Source: Bordetella parapertussis
Lineage (GTDB): Bacteria > Pseudomonadota > Gammaproteobacteria > Burkholderiales > Burkholderiaceae_C
DNA length: 20,142 nt
Direction of reading: 5' to 3'
Assembly (NCBI GenBank): GCA_945900685.1
Contig: CAMDJS010000027.1
Coordinates: 1-20,142 of the forward strand
How positions within the stretch are numbered: the first letter of the stretch is position 1; each line of letters opens with the position of its first letter. Shown here one piece after another: positions 12,707 to 20,142 of this stretch. Both the position numbers and the translations under genes were made by a program. The notes beneath the pieces were generated by a model. That model ran no database searches. It was not told the origin of the DNA and saw nothing but the letters and a program-made list of their open reading frames with translations.

Positions 12707-15028
12707 TTACCTTGCTGCATTGATATCAGCCACTGCAATAGCTGTCATATTTACAATCCGGCGCACCGTGGTACTGGCGGTCAGGATTTGCACTTGCTTG
12801 GCAGCGCCCAGCAGCACCGGTCCGATGGCAATATTGCCGCCAGCCGCCGTTTTCAACAGGTTATAAGTGATATTGGCTGCATCTAAATTTGGCAAAACCA
12901 ACAAATTCGCATCAGAGAGCAAGGTGCTGTGCGGCATCAGCGCTTGACGGGCGGCAGTGTCAATCGCCACATCGCCGTGCATTTCCCCGTCGATTTCCAG
13001 CCAGGGCGCCTGTTGCTGCACCAATTCGAGAGTGCGGCGCATTTTCAAGGCGGTCGGTTGTTTGCTGCTGCCGAAATTGGAATGCGACAGCAAGGCCGCT
13101 TTGGGCTCAACCCCGAAGCGCTTCATTTCTTCCGCAGCCATGATGGTGATTTCAGCCAATTGCTCGGCGCTGGGGTCGTAATTGATGTGCGTGTCCACCA
13201 AAAACAGCTGGCGCTCGGGCAACAGCAGCGCGTTCATACAGGCGTAAGTGCTGACACCGGGGCGCAGGCCAATGACTTGATCCACATATTGCAAATGGGC
13301 ATCCGGTGTGGACCAGGTGCCGCAGATCAAGCCATCGGCTTCGCCTTTGTGCACCATCATGCAACCGATCAGCGTTAAGCGGCGGCGCATGTCAATCTTG
13401 GCCAGTTGCTGAGTGACGCCATTGCGCTCTCTCATGCGGTGGTAGGTTTGCCAGAAATCGCGGTAACGGTGGTCGTCTTCTACGTTGACAACCTCGTAGT
13501 CAACGCCTTGGGTTAAGCGCAAACCGAAGCGCTCGATGCGTTGGCTGATGACGGCAGGGCGGCCAATGAGAATCGGTTTGGCCAGGCCTTCATCAAGCAC
13601 GATTTGCGCGGCGCGCAGCACGCGTTCGTCTTCGCCCTCGGCAAAGCAAATGCGTTTTTTGCTGCCGCGCTTGGCCGCGCTGAACACCGGTTTCATGGCG
13701 GCACCCGAGGCATACACCAGCGACTGCAGTTTTTCGCGGTAAGCGTCCATGTCAGCGATGGGGCGTTGCGCCACGCCGCTGGCAATCGCTGCTTGCACCA
13801 CGGCCGGCGCAATCTTCATCATCAAGCGCGGGTCAAACGGTTTGGGAATCAAGTATTCAGGGCCGAATGCCAGGCTTTCACCGGCATAGGCCGCAGCCAC
13901 CACTTCGCTTTGCTCGGCTTGCGCCAATTCAGCGATGGCGTGCACCGCAGCCACTTCCATTTCGGGTGTGATGGTGGACGCACCTGCATCCAGCGCCCCG
14001 CGAAAAATGTAAGGGAAACACAAAACGTTGTTGACTTGGTTCTGATAATCAGTGCGACCGGTGGCCATGATGGCGTCGTCCCGCACTTGAAAGACTTCTT
14101 CGGGCAAGATTTCGGGGGTGGGGTTGGCCAGCGCCAAAATCAACGGGCGAGGCGCCATGACTTTGACCATCTCAGGTTTGAGCACGCCACCGGCTGACAA
14201 ACCGAGAAACACATCGGCGTCGGCAATCACTTCAGCCAAAGTGCGGGCCGAGGTTTTTTGCACGAAAAATAATTTGTCTTCGTCCATCAATTCGCTGCGA
14301 CCCTCATACACCACACCGGCCAAATCGGTCACCCAAATGTTTTGGCGCGGCATGCCGAGTTTCACCAGCATGCCCAGACATGCCAGCGCGGCCGCACCCG
14401 CACCGGAGGCCACGAGTTTGACTTTGGCAATGTCTTTGCAGACGACTTTCAAGCCGTTCAAAATAGCCGCGCCGACCACAATGGCGGTGCCGTGCTGGTC
14501 GTCATGGAAGACTGGAATCTTCATGCGTTTGCGCAGCTGGCGCTCGATATAAAAACAGTCCGGCGCTTTGATGTCTTCCAGATTGATGCCGCCAAAGGTT
14601 GGTTCCAATGAGGCGATGATATCAACCAGTTTGTCCGGGTCTTTTTCGTTGATCTCGATGTCAAACACATCGATACCCGCAAACTTTTTGAACAACACGC
14701 CCTTGCCTTCCATCACCGGCTTGGCGGCCAGCGGACCGATGTCACCCAAACCCAGCACCGCAGTGCCGTTGGTGATGACAGCCACCAAGTTGCCACGGCT
14801 GGTGTATTTGTAGGCGTTGTTCGGGTCTTTCACAATTTCTTCACAAGGCGCGGCCACACCGGGCGAATACGCGAGGGACAAATCGTGTTGGTTGACCAGT
14901 TGCTTGGTGGCTTGGATGGCAACTTTGCCGGGGGTTGGAAACTCGTGGTATTCAAGTGCAGCGCGGCGCAGCTGCGCACGCGCTTGCGGGCTGGTGTGGT
15001 CGGCCGCGGGCACTTTGGGATCACTCAT
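12707..15028 (-). CDS. maeB: NADP-dependent malic enzyme, MaeB type with phosphotransacetylase-like domain
   Basis: A 773-aa protein. It oxidatively decarboxylates malate to pyruvate with NADP, supplying NADPH and pyruvate. The malic enzyme part (about residues 15-420) shows [38 protein letters not shown] with the catalytic lysine region, metal-site [11 protein letters not shown], and the nucleotide-binding [15 protein letters not shown]. The C-terminal part (about 440-765) resembles phosphate acetyltransferase ([15 protein letters not shown], then SNFGSS and GANIAIGP-like ends) and in MaeB proteins is regulatory (acetyl-CoA responsive) rather than catalytic. The length is normal for MaeB. 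It begins 24 bases after the outer-membrane protein stop, so the two may be co-transcribed. The Shine-Dalgarno sequence is weak (GAAAGAA). Confidence 0.96.
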   Translation of the reverse strand: MSDPKVPAADHTSPQARAQLRRAALEYHEFPTPGKVAIQATKQLVNQHDLSLAYSPGVAAPCEEIVKDPNNAYKYTSRGNLVAVITNGTAVLGLGDIGPLAAKPVMEGKGVLFKKFAGIDVFDIEINEKDPDKLVDIIASLEPTFGGINLEDIKAPDCFYIERQLRKRMKIPVFHDDQHGTAIVVGAAILNGLKVVCKDIAKVKLVASGAGAAALACLGMLVKLGMPRQNIWVTDLAGVVYEGRSELMDEDKLFFVQKTSARTLAEVIADADVFLGLSAGGVLKPEMVKVMAPRPLILALANPTPEILPEEVFQVRDDAIMATGRTDYQNQVNNVLCFPYIFRGALDAGASTITPEMEVAAVHAIAELAQAEQSEVVAAAYAGESLAFGPEYLIPKPFDPRLMMKIAPAVVQAAIASGVAQRPIADMDAYREKLQSLVYASGAAMKPVFSAAKRGSKKRICFAEGEDERVLRAAQIVLDEGLAKPILIGRPAVISQRIERFGLRLTQGVDYEVVNVEDDHRYRDFWQTYHRMRERNGVTQQLAKIDMRRRLTLIGCMMVHKGEADGLICGTWSTPDAHLQYVDQVIGLRPGVSTYACMNALLLPERQLFLVDTHINYDPSAEQLAEITIMAAEEMKRFGVEPKAALLSHSNFGSSKQPTALKMRRTLELVQQQAPWLEIDGEMHGDVAIDTAARQALMPHSTLLSDANLLVLPNLDAANITYNLLKTAAGGNIAIGPVLLGAAKQVQILTASTTVRRIVNMTAIAVADINAAR

Positions 15029-15052
15029 GCTGTTCTTTCAATCAAGTCAGGG

Positions 15053-15676
15053 TCAAAACTTGTAGTTGTATTCAAGAATATAAGAGTCGCTTTCGCGCAC
15101 ATTGCTGCGAGTCGCCCAGCCGCGTTCCCAGCGTAATTCGAGCTCATGTTGGTCAGCGATTTCAAAACGCGGGCCTAACCAGATTTTGTGGATGTCGTGA
15201 CCGCTGGTGCCGTCCAATGTGCGCTGCACCCGCAACCCGGTGTTCAAGCCAATACCGTTGCGTTGAAAGCGCAAAGCACCGTCGCTGTAACCGTAAAAAA
15301 ACTTCTCACTGCTGCCTTTGTTGTATCCGGCAAGCCCGCGAAAATACAAACTCCAGTCGCCTTGCAAGGGCACATATTTGCCTACCCGAACCGCCAGTAT
15401 GTACAGATTGCTGAAACTGCTGACGCTGTTGCTCACGGTCTTGTCGCGTTCACCGTTAATCAACAACTCAATGCGGTGAACCGGCGCGTCTTTGAAATTC
15501 AAACCGGGCGTGAGAGTGACGGACTGCCCGTGACTGACTGCGTCCGACATTTTTTCGTATTCGTAGGCCAACCCGAGTCCGGGTCTGCCGCCCCAAAGCT
15601 GGGCTTGCGCATGGGCGTTCACAGCGCACAAATCTGTCAGCATCAAGCAGGTAGGCAGAACAAAACGTCTCAACAT
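15053..15676 (-). CDS. Outer-membrane beta-barrel protein of unknown function
   Basis: From ATG 15676-15674 this is a 207-aa protein. A signal peptide (MLRRFVLPTCLMLTDLCAV, cleavage likely after NAHA) leads into QLWGGRPGLGLAYEY. The mature chain alternates polar and hydrophobic residues in short amphipathic strands (SLYFRGLAGYN, GIGLNTGLRVQRTL, HELELRWERGW) and ends YILEYNYKF. A C-terminal aromatic residue is the usual BAM-recognition signature of outer-membrane barrels. About 8-10 strands are plausible. Two upstream ATGs (15700 and 15712) are in frame; none has a clear Shine-Dalgarno sequence, so the start rests on the signal peptide. The family is not recognised. It lies between rubredoxin reductase and maeB on the same strand. 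Confidence 0.75.
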   Translation of the reverse strand: MLRRFVLPTCLMLTDLCAVNAHAQAQLWGGRPGLGLAYEYEKMSDAVSHGQSVTLTPGLNFKDAPVHRIELLINGERDKTVSNSVSSFSNLYILAVRVGKYVPLQGDWSLYFRGLAGYNKGSSEKFFYGYSDGALRFQRNGIGLNTGLRVQRTLDGTSGHDIHKIWLGPRFEIADQHELELRWERGWATRSNVRESDSYILEYNYKF

Positions 15677-15759
15677 GAGGGGCAGTGCAGAACAATACAT
15701 TACGCTGAGCATACAACGAACAAATCAGGGGTGAGAAACCCATTTACAAAAAAGTGTGC

Positions 15760-16902
15760 TCAATGCCCCAGCCATTGCAAGGCTTTGCTGCGTTGCGCGG
15801 TTTGTTTGCCGGCCAACACAAACCCGTGGCACTCACCTGTGGCCGCCATGAATTTCCACACATCTTGTTCCGCGGTTTGCCATTCACCGGCTGTGCCCGG
15901 AGCGGGCAAGGCCAGCAGCAAGGGCATGTCTGGCGTTTTCACGGCGACCGGCATGACCGGAAACACGACCTCGGTGGGCGTGCCGGCCAGCGTTGCGCCC
16001 AAGGCGCGGGCCGCCGTCATGATGGGCATCACATAAGGCAGCAAGCGGTTGTTGGCAGAGGCGTATTGCGCCACATCGCCGAGCGCATACACCTGCGGGT
16101 CGCTGGTTTGCAGCAAGTTGTTGACCAGAACACCTTTATCGCATGACAGACCCGCGTCTTTTAACCAAGCAGTTTGCGCACGCAAACCGATGGCACTCAG
16201 CACCACATCGGCATCAACGGTTTGGCCGGATGCCAGCGTGGCTTGCAAAGCGCCGCCGTGGTGGTTCAAATGCGTCACGCTGTCAGCCAGTTGCCAGACC
16301 ACGCCCAAAGCAGATAAGGCTTGCTGCAATTGCAAACTGGCGGCTTCGGGCAATAAGGCCGATAAAGCGCGCGCAGCCGGGTCGGCCACTTGCACATGAA
16401 AGCCTGCGCGCCCCAAGTCATTGGCAAACTCGCAACCGATCAACCCGGCACCCATGATCAACACGCGCGCGCCGGGTTGCAACTTGTCACGCAGCAACTG
16501 GTAGTCGGGCAATTGGTTGACTGACATCACGGTGTCGGCGGCATCGCCTTGCAAAGGAATGCGAATCGGGTCGGCGCCATGCGCCAGCACCAAGCGGCTG
16601 TAAGCGAAATCGCCTTGGTCGGTGTGCAGGGTTTGCTTTGCGAGATTGAGCGACACCGCCCGGGTGTGCGCTTGCAATTGCAGGTTCAGCGTGATGGCTT
16701 GTTCGCTGGTCACCGAATTGCGCAACTGCGCGGGCAGTTTGTTTTGCGCAAACGCAGTGGACAAAGCCGGTTTGGGATAGGCGTCCCCTGAATCCGCAGT
16801 GACGAGCATCAGCGGGGTTTGCGTGTCGTGTTTGCGGAATTCTTTGATGACGGTCCAACCGGCCAGGCCACTGCCCAGCACCAGCACATGCGCATGGCTC
16901 AT
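15760..16902 (-). CDS. rubB: Rubredoxin-NAD(+) reductase
   Basis: A 380-aa FAD- and NAD(P)H-dependent pyridine-nucleotide-disulfide-type oxidoreductase without redox cysteines, as in rubredoxin reductases. The FAD motif VLVLGSGLAGWTVIKEFRK is at residues 6-24, LVLAHGADPIRIP near 104-116, the NAD(P)H motif VLIMGAGLIGCEFANDLGRAG near 147-167, and the second FAD motif VYALGDVAQY near 270-280. It passes electrons from NAD(P)H to rubredoxin. It starts 3 bases after the rubredoxin stop (GAGG 8 nt before the ATG), so the two are clearly co-translated and partners. With the rubrerythrin upstream it completes a peroxide-reducing chain. Confidence 0.93.
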   Translation of the reverse strand: MSHAHVLVLGSGLAGWTVIKEFRKHDTQTPLMLVTADSGDAYPKPALSTAFAQNKLPAQLRNSVTSEQAITLNLQLQAHTRAVSLNLAKQTLHTDQGDFAYSRLVLAHGADPIRIPLQGDAADTVMSVNQLPDYQLLRDKLQPGARVLIMGAGLIGCEFANDLGRAGFHVQVADPAARALSALLPEAASLQLQQALSALGVVWQLADSVTHLNHHGGALQATLASGQTVDADVVLSAIGLRAQTAWLKDAGLSCDKGVLVNNLLQTSDPQVYALGDVAQYASANNRLLPYVMPIMTAARALGATLAGTPTEVVFPVMPVAVKTPDMPLLLALPAPGTAGEWQTAEQDVWKFMAATGECHGFVLAGKQTAQRSKALQWLGH

Positions 16903-16905
16903 GGT

Positions 16906-17082
16906 TTAGACCTCGACCATTTCGAAATCGGCCTTGGCCACGCCGCAATCCGGGCAGCTCCAATCGGCGGGCACATCGGCCCAGCGGGTGCCAGCGGCAA
17001 TATGGTCTTCGGGGCGGCCTGCTGCTTCGTCGTAAATGAAACCGCAAACAATGCAGACGTAGGTGTTGAAAGTGTTGCTCAT
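16906..17082 (-). CDS. rubA: Rubredoxin
   Basis: A 58-aa iron protein, begins [20 protein letters not shown]. The iron ligands are C10 and C13 (CIVC) and C43 and C46 (CPDC), with the standard G-F-I-Y-D and W-x-D-x-P-x-D-W motifs between them. It shuttles single electrons between rubredoxin reductase and an acceptor, here probably the neighbouring rubrerythrin. GGAG lies 7 nt before ATG 17082-17080. It lies 55 bases after the rubrerythrin stop and 3 bases before rubB. Confidence 0.96.
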   Translation of the reverse strand: MSNTFNTYVCIVCGFIYDEAAGRPEDHIAAGTRWADVPADWSCPDCGVAKADFEMVEV

Positions 17083-17137
17083 GAAAACTCCAGCTGATGT
17101 GTTGAAAAGTTAAGGGTGAGTATCGCTAAATCCGGTG

Positions 17138-17620
17138 TCAGCCTTGAATTGCAACCAAACGGTTTTGGTAGTGGTTGGCGTGACGCTCTTCGACTTTGGT
17201 CAAAGCGGCAAAACGTTTTTGCGCTTTTTCCAAAGTAGCTATGAATTGCGCGGCGTGCACTTTGGACTCTTCGATTTGCTCGTTCATCTCGGCCACGGCG
17301 GCGGCATTGCCTTCGGCTTCTGCGGTGCGGCGGAACGACGGGTACATCTCGGTGTACTCGTAGGTTTCGCCATCGATGGCGATTTGCAAAGCCTTGGCCG
17401 GGGTCATGTCAGCTTTGGGATAGAGCAAATCCAAATGGCCGAAGGCGTGGTGCAACTCCTGCTCGGCGGTGTCTTCGAATGCGCGCGCTGTCTCCTCGTC
17501 GCCCATGGCGCGGGCGATGCGGGCGAAATAACGGTATTTGGTGTGAGCCATGGATTCACCTGCGAAGGCGGCTTCAAGGTTGGCCATGGTTTTGATTTCG
17601 GGGCGTTTGATCGTGCTCAT
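17138..17620 (-). CDS. rbr: Rubrerythrin lacking the rubredoxin domain
   Basis: A 160-aa diiron ferritin-like protein that reduces hydrogen peroxide. The ligand pattern agrees with rubrerythrin: E22 (AGES), E55 and H58 (EQELHH), E88 and E91 (YEYTEMYPSF), E118 and H122 (EESKVH). Classical rubrerythrin of about 190 residues ends in a C-terminal Cys4 rubredoxin domain. Here the chain stops after KVEERHANHYQNRL with no cysteines, and a separate rubredoxin gene follows 55 bases later. AGGAG is 8-9 nt before the ATG. First gene of the rbr-rubredoxin-rubB operon, with OxyR/LysR-like boxes upstream. Confidence 0.94.
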   Translation of the reverse strand: MSTIKRPEIKTMANLEAAFAGESMAHTKYRYFARIARAMGDEETARAFEDTAEQELHHAFGHLDLLYPKADMTPAKALQIAIDGETYEYTEMYPSFRRTAEAEGNAAAVAEMNEQIEESKVHAAQFIATLEKAQKRFAALTKVEERHANHYQNRLVAIQG

Positions 17621-17661
17621 GTGGAAACTCCTGTGATTGATGAAATAAATCGGTACAGGAG

Positions 17662-17679
17662 GAATGATAGAGACAATCG
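17662..17679 (-). promoter_or_regulatory. OxyR/LysR-like box 1 upstream of rubrerythrin
   Basis: GAATG, ATAGAGA, CAATC (plus strand), an imperfect copy of box 2 beginning 48 bases away. It has T-N11-A-type inverted arms around an ATAG core, about 40 bases before the rubrerythrin start. Confidence 0.35.
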
Positions 17680-17709
17680 ATTAATTAAGCCAATTGAATC
17701 TTGCTAATT

Positions 17710-17726
17710 GATTGATAGAAACAATC
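17710..17726 (-). promoter_or_regulatory. OxyR/LysR-like box 2 upstream of rubrerythrin
   Basis: GATTG, ATAGAAA, CAATC: perfect 5-bp inverted arms with a 7-base centre containing ATAG, the half-site word of OxyR operators. Two such boxes before a peroxide-defence operon suggest OxyR control (inference). Confidence 0.4.
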
Positions 17727-17822
17727 GGCAAACAAATATCAGGTGGGGACTCCAAGGGTGGCGATATTGTTTTAGCCCCATGGGGCAGTGCTGTTGTCGA
17801 TGAATGGTCAAGGTAACCGCGA

Positions 17823-18986
17823 TCAAGCCAGATCAGCCCAAGGCATGAGATCCACACTTTCGCGGGTGTAGCGTTCGTCACCGCCATAAACCAAGCCCAA
17901 GTGAATGGCCGAATACTGACCACGTTCTGAGGCGTATTTGTGCCATTTCTTTAAATTCCCAAACGCATCCGAGGCGACGCTGGGACCGGACTTCATCTCG
18001 ACGGCGGCTATTTCTGTGCCTCGTTCGAGCACCAGATCGACTTCGGTGCCGATGTTGTCGCGCCAAAAATAAAGCGTTTCGCGCAGGCCTGCGTTGGCCC
18101 TGCTTTTCAAAAACTCATTGACGACCAAGGTTTCAAAAAAAGCGCCGCGCAAAGGGTGTGCTGCCATTTGATGCGCGGTCTGAATGCCGAGCAACGCCGC
18201 AGCAAGGCCCACATCGGTCATGTACAGCTTGGGTGCTTTGATCAGGCGTTTACCAAAGTTGGCAAAGTGCGGACGCACAAAATGCACAAGGTAGCAGGTC
18301 TCCAGAATAGACAGCCAACTCTTGGCGGTTTTGTCGGATATGCCAGCATCACTCGCCAGCGACTGGAGGTTGAGCAATTGTCCCGTGCGCGCCGCAGTGA
18401 GCTTGAGAAAACGCTGAAACGCGCTCAAGTCCTGCACCGATGCAAGCTGGCGCACATCGCGCTCGGCATAGGTCACCAAATAGGCGTTCAGCCATTCGTA
18501 AGGGTCGATGTCCCGCACATACAGCGCAGGATAAAACCCGCGCACCAAGTAGTCGTTGTAATCGCTCAGGTGTAGCTGGGCATGGCGTAGTTCGGCGATC
18601 GACAGGGGCAGCAATTCCACCAGCCCGGTGCGTCCTGCCAAACTCTGCGACACGCCAGACAGCAGCGACAGATTTTGCGATCCCGTCAGGACAAAACGCC
18701 CCATCTGCTTTGACGCATCCACCACGCTTTGAATTTCTGAAAAAAGCTCAGGCGCGTGTTGAGCCTCGTCAAACACTGCGCCGTCCGGGTAGCGACGCAA
18801 AAAGCCCGACGGGTCTTTGCGGGCGAATTCACGTTCGGCTGGGGACTCCAGCGACACATAGGGTTTGTCGCTTAAGAGTTCGCGCACCAGTGTGGTCTTA
18901 CCCGATTGGCGTGGCCCCGTGACCGTGACCACAGGAAAGCCTTTGAGTAGCTTCAGAATGCGAGGCGCAGCTTGGCGATCAATCAT
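17823..18986 (-). CDS. AAA+ ATPase with AAA_14 and DUF4143 domains
   Basis: A 387-aa protein of a common family of unknown cellular role. Walker A GPRQSGKTT is at residues 24-32, Walker B VFDE at 71-74, and the sensor-like strand FVLTGSQN near 98-105. The middle has a winged-helix-like region (LLNLQSLASDAGISDKTAKSW), and the C-terminal DUF4143 part contains FFETLVVNEFLK and a PD-(D/E)XK-like set of acidic and lysine residues, D317 and E330-x-K332, in GTEVDL and AVEMKSG. That arrangement is nuclease-like in fold, but activity is not established for the family. The start ATG has no clear Shine-Dalgarno sequence. It follows pepP by 84 bases on the same strand. Copies are often strain-variable. 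Confidence 0.92.
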   Translation of the reverse strand: MIDRQAAPRILKLLKGFPVVTVTGPRQSGKTTLVRELLSDKPYVSLESPAEREFARKDPSGFLRRYPDGAVFDEAQHAPELFSEIQSVVDASKQMGRFVLTGSQNLSLLSGVSQSLAGRTGLVELLPLSIAELRHAQLHLSDYNDYLVRGFYPALYVRDIDPYEWLNAYLVTYAERDVRQLASVQDLSAFQRFLKLTAARTGQLLNLQSLASDAGISDKTAKSWLSILETCYLVHFVRPHFANFGKRLIKAPKLYMTDVGLAAALLGIQTAHQMAAHPLRGAFFETLVVNEFLKSRANAGLRETLYFWRDNIGTEVDLVLERGTEIAAVEMKSGPSVASDAFGNLKKWHKYASERGQYSAIHLGLVYGGDERYTRESVDLMPWADLA

Positions 18987-19070
18987 TTTTACAGATTCGA
19001 GTTGGCATTCCGAAATTGTAAAACATGGATGTACTTGGGCTTACACCATGGGTGGGATGAGACTTGAAAA

Positions 19071-20142
19071 TCAACCGCGCATCAAAGCTTCAATCTCATC
19101 CGCATCCACGGGCACGCCCCGGCTGATCAACTCGCAGCCGTTGGCCGTGACGATGGCATCGTCTTCAATTCGAATGCCTATGTGCCAGAACTGCTCGGGT
19201 ACGCCTTCGCCCGGGCGCACGTAAAGCCCCGGCTCTAGCGTCAGCACCATGCCCGGGTGCAGCACGCGGCTGGGGCGCGGTTGCACCACCACGCCGGTGA
19301 TCGGGTCGGCTTTGGGCGGCTCGGTGTTGGCCTCGCCGGGCTCGACATAGCTGCCGCAATCGTGCACATCCATTCCCAGCCAGTGGCTGGTGCGGTGCAT
19401 ATAAAACGGGAAGTAGGCTTTCTTCTCGATCACATCTTGTAGCGTGCCGTGTTTGTCGTGCGACAACAGGCCCACATCCAACAAGCCTTGCGCCAACACT
19501 TTCACTGCCGCTTCGTGCGGATCAATGAAGCGTGCGCCTGCTTTGGTAGCGTCAGCGGCGGCGAATTGTGCAGCCAGCACGATGTTGTAGAGCGCACGTT
19601 GCGGGCCGGTGAACTTGCCGTTGGCTGGAAACGTGCGGGTGATGTCAGATGCATAACCGTCGAGTTCGCAGCCAGCATCGATCAACACCAAGTCGCCGTT
19701 GCGCACAGGCGCCGTATCGGCCCGGTAATGCAAGACGCAGGCGTTTGCTCCAGCGGCGACGATGGAGGTGTAGGCTGGAAACTGCGAGCCGTGCCGACGG
19801 AACTCATGCAACAGTTCGGCTTCCAAATGGTATTCGCGCACATCCTGGCCGTCGCGCAACATGCGTGCACTCAGTTGCATGGCGCGCACATGGGCGCCTG
19901 CGCTGATTTGTGCGGCGCGGCGCATGGTGTCTTGTTCCTGCGCGTCTTTGAGCAAACGCATTTCGTCGAGCAACACACACACGTCTTGCTGCGCCGACGG
20001 ACAGGACACGCCCATGCGCACACGGGCTCGCACTTTGTTCAACCAGCCATCGATTTGTGAGGACAAGGTTTCGTGGGTGGCAAACGGGTACCAGACGCTG
20101 GTTTGGTTTTCCAATAGCTTCGGTATTTGCGCGTCCAACTCA
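19071..20142 (-). CDS. pepP: Xaa-Pro aminopeptidase (aminopeptidase P), 5'-truncated by the window edge
   Basis: The frame is open to the right edge and shows 356 C-terminal residues; a full PepP has about 440-460, so the first part of the creatinase N-domain is outside. The metallopeptidase M24 ligands are all present: two aspartates in LIDAGCELDGYASDITRTF, the histidine in HRTSHWLGMDVHD, and glutamates in LTLEPGLYV and GIRIEDDAIV. It removes N-terminal residues that precede proline, using two manganese ions, in the cytoplasm. HYRADTAPVRNGDLVL and the SHWLGMDVHDCG stretch are typical of proteobacterial PepP. The real start is not in the window. Confidence 0.95.
   Translation of the reverse strand, partial: ELDAQIPKLLENQTSVWYPFATHETLSSQIDGWLNKVRARVRMGVSCPSAQQDVCVLLDEMRLLKDAQEQDTMRRAAQISAGAHVRAMQLSARMLRDGQDVREYHLEAELLHEFRRHGSQFPAYTSIVAAGANACVLHYRADTAPVRNGDLVLIDAGCELDGYASDITRTFPANGKFTGPQRALYNIVLAAQFAAADATKAGARFIDPHEAAVKVLAQGLLDVGLLSHDKHGTLQDVIEKKAYFPFYMHRTSHWLGMDVHDCGSYVEPGEANTEPPKADPITGVVVQPRPSRVLHPGMVLTLEPGLYVRPGEGVPEQFWHIGIRIEDDAIVTANGCELISRGVPVDADEIEALMRG

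Noticed and set aside
13541..14197. 218-codon plus-strand frame opposite maeB
   Set aside because: Translation is rich in His, Arg and Gln, as expected from the antisense of a GC-biased gene; maeB motifs on the other strand account for the region.
15188..16036. 282-codon plus-strand frame
   Set aside because: It crosses two clear minus-strand genes (outer-membrane protein and rubredoxin reductase) and their intergenic gap; no domain pattern.
17681..17923. 80-codon minus-strand frame upstream of rubrerythrin
   Set aside because: It overlaps the end of the ATPase gene and the operator-like boxes; no family pattern and no Shine-Dalgarno sequence.

Overview
The window reads as chromosomal DNA from a betaproteobacterium, most likely order Burkholderiales. 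This is inferred from the gene families and their sequence style (MaeB-type malic enzyme fused to a phosphotransacetylase-like domain, GcdH, AacS, PduO-type adenosyltransferase, GlcD-like oxidase) and from a moderately high GC content. No rRNA, tRNA or CRISPR array is visible. Most of the window is housekeeping or acyl-CoA metabolism, with a small accessory island near 3.3-4.8 kb and an AT-rich patch near 10.0-10.4 kb.

Left part (1-3.3 kb): the N-terminal third of a FAD-linked 2-hydroxyacid oxidase runs off the left edge. A LtnD/YgbJ-type L-threonate dehydrogenase homologue follows on the same strand, then a divergent cob(I)alamin adenosyltransferase, an exported protein of unknown family and a small exported DUF333 protein.

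Accessory island (3.3-4.8 kb): two roughly 150-bp repeats in the same orientation, each preceded by a palindromic GGTCAG-core element, bracket an orphan C-terminal fragment of a uroporphyrinogen-III methyltransferase and a DUF433/DUF5615 (VapBC-like) toxin-antitoxin pair. The palindromic element also occurs as a perfect tandem duplication on the DUF333 stop codon and again downstream of aacS.

Acyl-CoA and tRNA block (4.8-9.9 kb): a YdiI-like hotdog thioesterase diverges from acetoacetyl-CoA synthetase. These are followed by glutaryl-CoA dehydrogenase and the tRNA 2-thiouridylase MnmA.

Cyclic-nucleotide block (10.0-11.9 kb): after an AT-rich, repeat-rich stretch come a broken cNMP-binding-domain remnant with an in-frame stop, an intact stand-alone cNMP-binding protein, and, overlapping it by 4 bases, a class I (PDEase_I, eukaryotic-type) cyclic nucleotide phosphodiesterase. 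A shared terminator follows. This two-gene module is the most unusual coding content.

Minus-strand run (17.6 to 11.9 kb): rubrerythrin lacking its rubredoxin domain, then a stand-alone rubredoxin (58 aa) and rubredoxin reductase. These three make a plausible complete NAD(P)H-to-peroxide electron chain, with two OxyR/LysR-like boxes upstream. Next come an outer-membrane beta-barrel, MaeB, and a barstar-family protein with no visible RNase partner, whose leader contains several inverted repeats. The right end holds an AAA_14/DUF4143 ATPase and a 5'-truncated Xaa-Pro aminopeptidase (PepP).
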